64,000 nucleotides of DNA, from contig NZ_SHKL01000001.1 in the NCBI RefSeq assembly GCF_004217185.1, positions 495,001-559,000 of the forward strand, in the 5' to 3' direction. The notes under the pieces are model-generated. The model was not told the DNA's origin. It was given only the letters and a program-made list of their open reading frames with translations, and ran no database searches. The DNA comes from Pseudonocardia sediminis (GTDB taxonomy: Bacteria; Actinomycetota; Actinomycetes; Mycobacteriales; Pseudonocardiaceae). A program made the position numbers and the translations under genes. Below, in pieces: positions 10,011-23,027 of the stretch (positions are counted from its first letter, which is position 1; each line of letters opens with the position of its first letter).

Positions 10011-12656
10011 ATGACGACGTTGGCCCTGCTGGGGCTGTTGGTGGTGTTGCTGGTGGCCATCGGGATCGCCGCTTTCCTGTTGCGGGGACGCAAGCGCGAC
10101 GACGAGAGCGACGTGTCCGCGGACGAGCCGCCGCGCACCGTCCGCGATCTGGTGAACCGCCGCCGCGGTCTCGCCGAGGGCACCATCGAGGACGGTGGCG
10201 TCGCCGAGGACACCGACGCCGGGACGATCCCTCGTGGGGCCGGCTCCACCGCGACCGACACGGCGGTCGGCGTGCCGGCCGGCACCGCCCCGGCCGGGGA
10301 CGTCTCGCCCGACGACGCTCCGGCGGCTCCCGACACCGTGACCGGTGCCGCTGCCTCCTCCGACGCCCGGACCGCCGATGCGGCGGACGACGTCCCGGAC
10401 CGCGACGCCCCCTCCGGCGTGGTGGGGGACCCGTCGCCGAGCGCCGACGTGACATCGGATCCCACCACCCCGACGCCCGGCTCACACGTCGCCGTCGCCG
10501 ACACCGACGCGACTCCCGCGTCCGCCGGGGACGCGGCGACGCCGATCGCGCGTGATCTCTCCGATGTGGACGCCGGACCGGTCGGTCCGCCCTGGTCGCG
10601 CGGCTTCGTCGACGGTCGCCCGATCGAGCCGCCCCCGTCGGCGTCGCCGCGTCGTCCCCGGCCCACGCCGCACGCCCGCTCGGAGTCCGCGGCGACCGCC
10701 GACACGTCGGGCCCCGCGGCCGGCGAGGAGCCGTCCGCGACGGCCGGCGACGAGTCCGCGGACCCGTCCTCGCCGGCTCCGGCGGAGACGACGGCCGGGA
10801 CGACGCCCGTCGTGGCGACGGCCGGAACCGCTGCCTCCGGCATCGTGGAGTCCGGCCACACCACTCCGGTCGCGGCGGACGAGCCCGACGACGCCGACAC
10901 CCCGGTCACGACCGCTACGTCCGCGACCACTACGTCTGCGACCACTGCGTCCGCGACGGCTGCGGACGTCTTTTCCGGGGAGTCCGCCGCGCCCCGGCCC
11001 GCGGCGCCGCCGCGGCAGGAGTCCCGCTCGCCGGTCGATCCCGACCTGGTCAAGCGCGTGACCGCCGTCCCGACCGACCGGTCCCCGCTGTCCCGCACGA
11101 CGACGCCGGACACCGAACGCGAGTTCCGCGAGGCGCGGGACCGGATCACCGGGCCGGGCGCGGCCGGGCGGGTCCCCGAGCAGGGCGGACCGGTCGGCGC
11201 GACGGTCTCGCAGCGGCCCTCGCCGGTGCCGGTGCCCGACCGGGACCGCGCGGACGGGGCCGATCCGGCCGACCCCGACTCCACGACCACCGGCGGCACG
11301 AGCGGCGGACCGGTCGTGACCGGCGCCGGGATCGTCGCGGGCACGCTGGGACTCGGCGCCGCCGCGGCCGGGATCGCCGCCTCCCGTGGCCGGGAGTCGT
11401 CCACCGACGACACGACGCCGACGTCCGGCGCCTCGGCAGGGGACACCTCGACGCCCGTCGGCTCCACGTCGGCGACCCCGACAGCCGGGACCTCGACGAC
11501 GACCGGTTCGGACGTCACCGGACCCGACATCACCGGACCGATCGTCACGGCCCCGGGAGCGTCCGGAGTGGACGTCCCCACGGCCGAGGCGTCCGGACCG
11601 GGGGCTTCCACGACCGCGACGTCCGCCGCGGGGTCGTCCGACGAGGACCGCACGGCCCCGTCGCCGACCGCGCGCACCACCGTCCCCGGTGGACCGCCGC
11701 TCGGTCCCACCGGCGAGCCGGCCCCGCGACCCACCCCGCGCCTGATGCGCTCGGCGACGCCGGTGATCGGCGCGGACGACGACGTCGACCCCGACCTGGA
11801 CGACGACCCGGACATCGACCCGGCGACGTCGCCGGCCCTGTCCCCGGTCCTGCCCACCGTCGAGTCCACGACGGACACGCCGTCGTCGACCGGCCCGGTC
11901 GCGACCACCCCCGGGACGGACGGGACGATCTCCGCCATGACGGCCACGGACACCGCGACGGGCACGGCGTCGCCCACGGGCACGACATCACCGGCGGGCA
12001 CGGCATCACCGGCGGGCACGACATCGCCGACGGACACGGGCGAGGTCGCGACGTCCGCCACCGGCCCGGCCGACCCCGTCGAGGTCGAGGAGTCGCCGGT
12101 CGCGTTCCGGCGTCCCCGCCCGGAGACCGCGCCGGTCACGCCGGTGCCCGGAATGATCGGGCAGGACGTCGAGGTCCTGGTCACCGGACGGGACGCGGCG
12201 CCGGTCGGCGGGGTCGCGGTCGCCGCGCTCGACGGCACGGGTCAGGAGATCACCACCGCCACGACCGGCCCGGACGGCGCCGCGACGCTGCGTGTCCCGG
12301 GCGCGGGCCGCTACGTCCTGGTCTCCTCGGCCGAGGGCTACCAGTCCGGGGTCGCGACCTGCGCGGTCGCCGACGAGACGGCGCGGGTGTCGCTGACCGT
12401 GACCCGATCGGCCGCGGTGCACGGCGTCGTCCGCGCGGCGTCGGGGAGCCCGATGGCCGGGGTCGTGGTCACGCTGGACCAGGACGGCGAGACCGTCGGG
12501 CGGGCCGACACCGGCGCCGACGGCGCGTTCCGGATCGCCGACCTCGGCGCCGGCTACTACCTGCTGGCCGCCGGGACCGGTGCCGGCGGGGCGTCGCAGT
12601 CGCTGCGCGTGGCCGCCGAGGCCGACGTCGAGCAGGACCTGCAGATCGCCCGCTGA
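10011..12656 (+). CDS. large low-complexity membrane protein with C-terminal carboxypeptidase-regulatory-like domains
   Basis: 881 aa from ATG 10011, chosen because GGAGGAAC lies just upstream. Residues 3-24 form a transmembrane helix followed by RGRKR. A Thr/Ala/Pro/Asp/Ser-rich disordered region runs to about residue 700 and includes short tandem repeats. A second hydrophobic stretch (GAGIVAGTLGLGAAAAGIAA) sits near 438-458. Residues about 715-880 hold two beta-sandwich repeats of the carboxypeptidase-regulatory/SdrD-B type (VEVLVTGRDAAPVGGVAVAA and VHGVVRAASGSPMAGVVVTL). If both helices span the membrane, the Ig-like end is outside. No function is known; a cell-surface or envelope role is inferred. 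Confidence 0.75.
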   Translation: MTTLALLGLLVVLLVAIGIAAFLLRGRKRDDESDVSADEPPRTVRDLVNRRRGLAEGTIEDGGVAEDTDAGTIPRGAGSTATDTAVGVPAGTAPAGDVSPDDAPAAPDTVTGAAASSDARTADAADDVPDRDAPSGVVGDPSPSADVTSDPTTPTPGSHVAVADTDATPASAGDAATPIARDLSDVDAGPVGPPWSRGFVDGRPIEPPPSASPRRPRPTPHARSESAATADTSGPAAGEEPSATAGDESADPSSPAPAETTAGTTPVVATAGTAASGIVESGHTTPVAADEPDDADTPVTTATSATTTSATTASATAADVFSGESAAPRPAAPPRQESRSPVDPDLVKRVTAVPTDRSPLSRTTTPDTEREFREARDRITGPGAAGRVPEQGGPVGATVSQRPSPVPVPDRDRADGADPADPDSTTTGGTSGGPVVTGAGIVAGTLGLGAAAAGIAASRGRESSTDDTTPTSGASAGDTSTPVGSTSATPTAGTSTTTGSDVTGPDITGPIVTAPGASGVDVPTAEASGPGASTTATSAAGSSDEDRTAPSPTARTTVPGGPPLGPTGEPAPRPTPRLMRSATPVIGADDDVDPDLDDDPDIDPATSPALSPVLPTVESTTDTPSSTGPVATTPGTDGTISAMTATDTATGTASPTGTTSPAGTASPAGTTSPTDTGEVATSATGPADPVEVEESPVAFRRPRPETAPVTPVPGMIGQDVEVLVTGRDAAPVGGVAVAALDGTGQEITTATTGPDGAATLRVPGAGRYVLVSSAEGYQSGVATCAVADETARVSLTVTRSAAVHGVVRAASGSPMAGVVVTLDQDGETVGRADTGADGAFRIADLGAGYYLLAAGTGAGGASQSLRVAAEADVEQDLQIAR
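10911..10955 (+). repeat. 3 x 15-bp tandem repeat inside a CDS
   Basis: Three consecutive units close to ACCRCTRCGTCYGCG, in frame, encode repeated Thr-Thr/Ala-Ser-Ala residues in the low-complexity part of the protein. Likely to vary in copy number by slippage. Confidence 0.8.
11961..12032 (+). repeat. 4 x 18-bp tandem repeat inside a CDS
   Basis: Four units close to GGCACGRCATCACCGGCG encode four copies of the hexapeptide G-T-A/T-S-P-T/A. The units are in frame and differ by only a few bases. Confidence 0.85.
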
Positions 12657-12689
12657 CCGGCGGGAGACGGACACCAGCGAGGGAGTGGC

Positions 12690-13538
12690 GTGACCGGTCA
12701 CGTGGAGGGGCGCCTGAGCGGCGTCGAGGACACCGAGCTGTTCTGGCAGGGATGGCTCCCGGACGGCGACCCGTCCGGGGTGCTGCTGATCAGCCACGGC
12801 ATCGGTGAGCACTCGGGGCGCTACGGCAACGTCGTCGACGAGCTGGCCGGTGACGGCTGGGCGGTCTACGGACTCGACCACCGCGGGCACGGCCGCTCCG
12901 GCGGCACCCGGGTACACACCCGGCGCTACTCCGACCTGATCGACGACTTCGAGACGTTCCGCCGGGTCGTCGCCGCCCGGCATCCCGGCCTGCCGGTGTA
13001 CCTGCTCGGGCACAGCATGGGCGGGCAGATCGCGCTCGCCTACGCCGTCGAGCACGAGCGCGAGCTCGCCGGCCTGGTGCTGTCCGCGCCCGCGCTGGCC
13101 AGCGACATCGTGCCGTCCGCGTTGATCCCGGCGCTGCAGGTGCTCGCCCGCGTGCTGCCGACGATCCGCCCGGTCGGCATCGACCAGACGAAGATCAGCC
13201 GGGACCCGAACGTCGTGCGCGACTACCAGGACGACCCCCTGGTGCACCACGGCAACCCGTCGCTCGCGCTCGGCGCCGCCGTCTACGCACAGATGGAGGT
13301 CCTGCCCGGCCGCGCCGGCGGGCTGCGCCTGCCGGTGCTCGTGCAGCACGGCACCGACGACGCGCTCACCGACCCGGCCGGCACGAAGCGGATCGAGGCC
13401 GCATGCGGCTCGCCGGACATGACGGTGCGCTGGTACGACGGGCTCTGGCACGAGATCTACAACGAACCGGACCGCGCCCGTCCGCTCGGTGACCTGCGGA
13501 CCTGGCTGCACGAGCACCGCGCCGCCGCGGCCGCGTAG
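12690..13538 (+). CDS. alpha/beta hydrolase, monoacylglycerol-lipase-like
   Basis: 282 aa from GTG 12690 with GAGGGA just upstream. It matches the serine aminopeptidase S33/monoacylglycerol lipase family. Visible are the oxyanion HGIGEHSGRY (about 32-41), DHRGHGRS, nucleophile elbow GHSMGG (about 108-113), acid Asp in HGTDDALTD (about 220) and His in LWHEIYNE (about 253). It probably hydrolyses monoacylglycerols or similar lipid esters. It follows the low-complexity gene after 33 nt on the same strand. Confidence 0.9.
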   Translation: MTGHVEGRLSGVEDTELFWQGWLPDGDPSGVLLISHGIGEHSGRYGNVVDELAGDGWAVYGLDHRGHGRSGGTRVHTRRYSDLIDDFETFRRVVAARHPGLPVYLLGHSMGGQIALAYAVEHERELAGLVLSAPALASDIVPSALIPALQVLARVLPTIRPVGIDQTKISRDPNVVRDYQDDPLVHHGNPSLALGAAVYAQMEVLPGRAGGLRLPVLVQHGTDDALTDPAGTKRIEAACGSPDMTVRWYDGLWHEIYNEPDRARPLGDLRTWLHEHRAAAAA

Positions 13539-13550
13539 CGCCCCCGGGGA

Positions 13551-14279
13551 TCACCGGGCGGGCAGCTCCTCGGCGGGGTCCATGTCGAACGCGACGTGGT
13601 CGACGACGGTCGTGAACAGCGAACGCCGCGGGAAGCCCATCGCGCGCAGCTGCTGCGCCATCGGGTGCCCGGTGCCGGGGACCACCCGCCCACCGGCCCC
13701 GACGCGGGTGCCGCGGGCCCGCATCCGGACCGGGGCGGCGAGCACCACGTCGTCGCGCGGGGCGAGCGCGGTCAGCGACGCCGGGACGGTCAGCGGCAGC
13801 GCCGGCAGTCCCAGGGTGCGCAGGGACGCGTCGAGCACCCGGCGTCCGGCGTCGTCGTCGAGACGGCACTCGACGCGGCCCCCGGAGACGTCGAGCTCGG
13901 CGCGGGCGAGCCACTTCGGCAGGCCCCACAGCGCGCGACCGGCCTCCATCGTGAACGTCTCGGTGACCGGCAGCTGCAGGACGTGCACGCCCCACCGGGA
14001 CCCGGCCGGACCGCGGTGGCGGACCGGGACGGCGACGCCGACCTCGTCGTAGGTGCCGAGGTCGTTGTCCCGGTAGTCGACGAACATCACGAACACCGGA
14101 GTGCGCCCGAGCAGCGAGAACGGCGTCAGGCGCGCCGCGGCCCCGGCCAGGACGCCGCGGACCCGCCGGGTCGGGACCAGGTGCGTGGACAGGCCGACCC
14201 CGGCGTCGCGGATCCGCACCGGGAACGTCACGCGGTGCCCCTGGATCTCCCAGCTGCCGTCGTCGAGTCGCGTCGCCAT
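13551..14279 (-). CDS. acetoacetate decarboxylase-family protein
   Basis: 242 aa from ATG 14279; the longer opening to 14633 runs over the neighbouring divergent gene. It resembles the acetoacetate decarboxylase-like fold, including the WGLPKWLA segment that contains the conserved Pro-Lys around the Schiff-base lysine, and FVDYRD upstream of it. Many actinobacterial members are of unknown substrate. It converges on the lipase (12-nt gap) and is divergent from the long sensor protein. Confidence 0.72.
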   Translation of the reverse strand: MATRLDDGSWEIQGHRVTFPVRIRDAGVGLSTHLVPTRRVRGVLAGAAARLTPFSLLGRTPVFVMFVDYRDNDLGTYDEVGVAVPVRHRGPAGSRWGVHVLQLPVTETFTMEAGRALWGLPKWLARAELDVSGGRVECRLDDDAGRRVLDASLRTLGLPALPLTVPASLTALAPRDDVVLAAPVRMRARGTRVGAGGRVVPGTGHPMAQQLRAMGFPRRSLFTTVVDHVAFDMDPAEELPAR

Positions 14280-14451
14280 GGGCGGGAGTCTCCCGCAGCG
14301 TGGGGGCCCCGCGGTACGCGCCGGAGGGGTCCCGCCCGGCCCGCCGGGGCCATCGGGTGACCCGCCGGTGTGCCCGTACTGCCGACCCCCGGTGGCAGTG
14401 AGATCCTGCGGTGGGACACAGCAGCTACCGGGGACGCGGGGTGAGCAGGAC

Positions 14452-19989
<5,538 letters not shown>

Positions 19990-20148
19990 TCGGCCGCGAT
20001 ATTTCTTTTTCGGCCGACCGTGCGGGCGGACCTGCTGCGCTGCAGGTTGTCCGTACAGCGTTCGTCGTCGGAGCGGCTCGTCCCGTGCTCTGGACGGGCG
20101 ATTGAGATGGGCGTCGGAGGTATGGTGATATTGCGGCGTGGTTAAAGC

Positions 20149-20187
20149 ATGGTTACTCGGCCCCATCTGGGAGTCGCGTCGTGCTGA
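20149..20187 (+). CDS. putative cysteine-responsive leader peptide
   Basis: A 12-codon ORF, M-V-T-R-P-H-L-G-V-A-S-C-stop, lies 77 nt before the cysteine dioxygenase start. Short leader ORFs ending in Cys precede sulfur and cysteine genes in actinobacteria, where ribosome stalling at Cys codons attenuates the operon. There is no clear Shine-Dalgarno, so it may be leaderless. The assignment rests on position, size and the terminal Cys codon. Confidence 0.45.
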   Translation: MVTRPHLGVASC

Positions 20188-20263
20188 CCACTTCGACCAG
20201 GGCTGTCGACCGAGCTGAGTCCCCGTACCGCTCGTCCGTCGACCGTCTCTGGAGTGTCCCACC

Positions 20264-20845
20264 GTGTCCGCGCCTGTCCGTGCGTCCCGTCCTGCCGCCG
20301 TCGCCGCCCGCTCCACCTCGCGCCGGGGCGGCGTCCGTCCCCTCCGTTCCACCGCACCGACGCCGTACGACCTCGAGGACCTGCGTGAGCTGACCCGCGG
20401 GATCGCCGCCGAGGTCCGCGCCGGTGAGCACGAGGTCGTGATCGACCCGGAGCGCCGCTGGTACCGGCTGCTGCGCAGCGACGGCCTGCTCGACGTCTGG
20501 CTGATCAGCTGGGCCACCGAGCAGATCGCCGAGCTGCACGACCACGCCGGCTCGCTCGGCGCGATGACCGTCGTCTCCGGGGCGCTGACCGAGCGCCGCT
20601 GGACCGCCACCGGTGGCCTGCGCACCCGTACGCTGCGCGCCGAGCGCGGCGCGGGCTTCCCGCTCGGGCACGTGCACGACGTGGCCAACCCGGCGATCGA
20701 GCCCGCGGTCAGCGTGCACGCCTACTCCCCGCCGCTGTCGGCGATGTCGTACTACGACGTCGAGAAGATCCCCGGTGGTGGGGGTGGGCAGCGGCTGCGC
20801 CGCCTGCGCACCGAGCTGGTCGAGCCCGGTCAGGGCGTCGGATGA
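20264..20845 (+). CDS. cysteine dioxygenase family protein
   Basis: 193 aa from GTG 20264. A cupin-type thiol dioxygenase that converts cysteine to cysteine sulfinate with non-haem Fe(II). The iron ligands are visible as HDH in ELHDHAGS (about 91-93) and the third His in HVHDVANP (about 136-138). The first ~35 residues are Arg/Ala-rich and probably disordered. It overlaps the following rhodanese gene by 4 nt (ATGA), so the pair is translationally coupled and probably handles cysteine breakdown and sulfane sulfur. Confidence 0.9.
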   Translation: MSAPVRASRPAAVAARSTSRRGGVRPLRSTAPTPYDLEDLRELTRGIAAEVRAGEHEVVIDPERRWYRLLRSDGLLDVWLISWATEQIAELHDHAGSLGAMTVVSGALTERRWTATGGLRTRTLRAERGAGFPLGHVHDVANPAIEPAVSVHAYSPPLSAMSYYDVEKIPGGGGGQRLRRLRTELVEPGQGVG

Positions 20846-21237
20846 GCACCCCCGGGAGCACTCCGCCGAGCATCACCGACCTGCTGACCGCGGCCCGCGC
20901 CCGTCTGGACCGGCCGGACCCCGCCCGTGCCGCCGAGCTGGCCGAGCGCGGCGCGATCCTGGTCGACACCCGGCCCGGGTGGCAGCGCGACGAGGAGGGC
21001 TCGCTGCCCGGCGCGCTGATCATCGAGCGCAACCACCTGGAGTGGCGCCTGGACCCGACGTCGGACGCTCGCATCCCGGAGGCGACCGACCACGACGTCA
21101 CCTGGGTGCTGTTCTGCTCCGAGGGCTACAGCTCCAGCCTGGCGGCGGCGTCGCTGCAGGACCTGGGCCTGCGCAACGCCACCGACGTGGACGGCGGTTT
21201 CCGGGCCTGGAAGGCGGCCGGCCTCCCCACCGCCTGA
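20842..21237 (+). CDS. rhodanese-like sulfurtransferase
   Basis: 131 aa. Single rhodanese domain with the active-site cysteine in LFCSEGYSSS (about residue 92), the entry motif ILVDTRPGWQRDEEGSLPGAL and the closing GGFRAWKAAGLP. It would carry persulfide sulfur. The ATGA overlap with cysteine dioxygenase supports a shared role in cysteine sulfur metabolism. Confidence 0.9.
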   Translation: MSTPGSTPPSITDLLTAARARLDRPDPARAAELAERGAILVDTRPGWQRDEEGSLPGALIIERNHLEWRLDPTSDARIPEATDHDVTWVLFCSEGYSSSLAAASLQDLGLRNATDVDGGFRAWKAAGLPTA

Positions 21238-21268
21238 TCCCGGCCCTTCCCGCTCCGCCGGTCCGGGC

Positions 21269-22462
21269 TCAGGTGAAGGCGCTGATACCGGTCACGTCGC
21301 GGCCGACGATCAGCGTCTGGATCGTCTCGGTGCCCTCGAACGTGTGGATGGCCTCGATGTCGGCCCAGTGCCGCACGACGTGGTGCTCGAGCAGGATGCC
21401 GTTGCCGCCCAGCAGGTCCCGGGCCTCGGACAGGATCGTCCGGGCGGTGGAGGTGTTGTTCATCTTCGCCAGCCCGGCGATGGTGGGGGAGAGCTTCCCG
21501 GCGTCGGCGAGGCGCCCGATCTGCATGCAGTAGAGCTGCATGCCGGTCAGGTCCGCGAGCATCTTCACCAGGCGCTGCTGCACGATCTGGAACGACGCCA
21601 GCGGCTTGCCGAACTGGGTGCGCTCCTTGGCGTAGCGCACGGCGGCGTCGTAGCCGGCCGTCGCGTGCCCGAGCGCCATCCACGCGCAGATGCCGCGGGT
21701 GTTGGCCAGGACGCGGCCGCAGTCCTTGAACGAGCGGGCGAACTCGAGCCGGTTCTCGTCCGGCACCCGGACGTCGCGCAGCTCGATGTCGGCCTGCCAC
21801 AGCGCGCGCAGCGACACCTTGCCCGGGATGACGGTGGCCGTGTAGCCCTCGGCCGGGGTCTCCACGACGAAGCCGAGGACCTCCTGGGACTCGGTGTCGC
21901 GGGCCCAGACGATCACCAGGTCGGCGACGCTGCCGTTGCCGATCCAGCGCTTCGACCCGTTGATCACCCAGGAGTCGCCGTCGCGGGTCGCCGTGGTCTC
22001 CAGCGCGATCGAGTCGGAGCCGTGCTCGGGCTCGGTCAGGGCGAACGCGCCCAGCTTGTCCAGCGTCGACATCGCCGGCAGCCAGCGCTGCTTCTGCTCC
22101 TCCGAGCCGCACATGGCGATCGACTGCATGGCCAGGCCCGAGTGCACGCCGAGGAACGTGCCCAGCGACCCGTCGCCGCGGTGCAGCTCCATGTGCACCA
22201 GGCCGACCGAGAGCGGGCTCATCCCGGCCGCGCCGTAGCCGACGATGTCGTCACCGACGATGTTGAGCTCGCCCAGGCGCTTGAACAGGTGCCAGGGCAG
22301 CTCGGCCTTGTCCCAGTACTCGTTGATGTCGGGCAGGACCTCGTGGTCGACGAACTTGCGCACGTCCATGAACCGCTGCCACTGCTCGTCGCTGAACTCG
22401 TCCTGCACCGAGAAGAAGTCGGTGCCCAGAGCCTCGCCGAGATGGGTGTACGGGGTGGTCAT
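21269..22462 (-). CDS. acyl-CoA dehydrogenase (glutaryl-CoA dehydrogenase-like)
   Basis: 397 aa FAD flavoprotein of the acyl-CoA dehydrogenase fold. It has FALTEPEHGSDS and the KRWIGNGSVADLVIVWAR flavin segment. The catalytic Glu is in HTFEGTETIQTL (about 376), the position used by glutaryl-CoA dehydrogenase and related enzymes. The sequence is closer to the GcdH branch than to straight-chain enzymes, but substrate cannot be fixed. Start ATG 22462 follows GAAGGAGCC on the minus strand. Confidence 0.9.
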   Translation of the reverse strand: MTTPYTHLGEALGTDFFSVQDEFSDEQWQRFMDVRKFVDHEVLPDINEYWDKAELPWHLFKRLGELNIVGDDIVGYGAAGMSPLSVGLVHMELHRGDGSLGTFLGVHSGLAMQSIAMCGSEEQKQRWLPAMSTLDKLGAFALTEPEHGSDSIALETTATRDGDSWVINGSKRWIGNGSVADLVIVWARDTESQEVLGFVVETPAEGYTATVIPGKVSLRALWQADIELRDVRVPDENRLEFARSFKDCGRVLANTRGICAWMALGHATAGYDAAVRYAKERTQFGKPLASFQIVQQRLVKMLADLTGMQLYCMQIGRLADAGKLSPTIAGLAKMNNTSTARTILSEARDLLGGNGILLEHHVVRHWADIEAIHTFEGTETIQTLIVGRDVTGISAFT

Positions 22463-22565
22463 GAAGGCTCCTTCGCCGTCGCGGAGCCTGATCCTGACAT
22501 TCCCGGCGCGCGGGCGCGCGACTCGCCGGTCCTGGGTGCGGAACCTTTGTCCCGCGCCACAACCG

Positions 22566-22940
22566 TCAGGCCCTGACCAGACAGAACGGGTGGCCGACCG
22601 GGTCGAGGTAGACGCGGAAGCTCTCCGGCCTCGGCTGGACCTCGTGCTTGCGGGCGCCGAGGTCGAGCAGGGCGCGTTCGCCCACGTCGAGGTCGGGGAC
22701 GTCGAAGTCGGGGTGGGCCTGCTGTGGGTGCTCCTGGCCGGGCCACCGCGGCGGGCGGAAGTCGTCGACGCGCTGGAAGGCCAGCGTCGCGCCGGCGCCG
22801 CCGGTGTCGAGCTGGGCCCAGTGCCCGTCGTCCTGCGGCGCGATGGGCCAGCCGGTGATCGCGGAGTAGAAGCGGGCCAGGGCGAGCGGGTCCGGGCAGT
22901 CGAGGGCGAACAGGGCGAACGTGGCGATGCGGGTGCTCAT
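22566..22940 (-). CDS. VOC-family (glyoxalase-like) protein
   Basis: 124 aa from ATG 22940; an upstream ATG at 22970 adds ten residues. Two beta-alpha-beta-beta-beta modules are recognisable, with LDCPDPLALARFYSAITGWP at the start and the closing YLDPVGHPFCLV. This is the common actinobacterial VOC subfamily of unknown substrate. Confidence 0.85.
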   Translation of the reverse strand: MSTRIATFALFALDCPDPLALARFYSAITGWPIAPQDDGHWAQLDTGGAGATLAFQRVDDFRPPRWPGQEHPQQAHPDFDVPDLDVGERALLDLGARKHEVQPRPESFRVYLDPVGHPFCLVRA

Positions 22941-23027
22941 GGCGGAGACGGTAGGACCCGACACCGACATTTCGAGGTCCCCCGAAGCGGCCCCACCCCG
23001 TCCGGTGATCGGGACAGGATGATGCCG

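Noticed and set aside
7562-10555. A 997-codon plus-strand frame opposite the hydratase and malQ
   Set aside because: Spans two well-supported minus-strand genes and their gap, with no recognisable motifs.
19990-20017. Terminator after the long signalling gene
   Set aside because: A 7-bp TCGGCCG/CGGCCGA stem with a 14-nt loop is weak and has its T-run in the loop, not after the stem.
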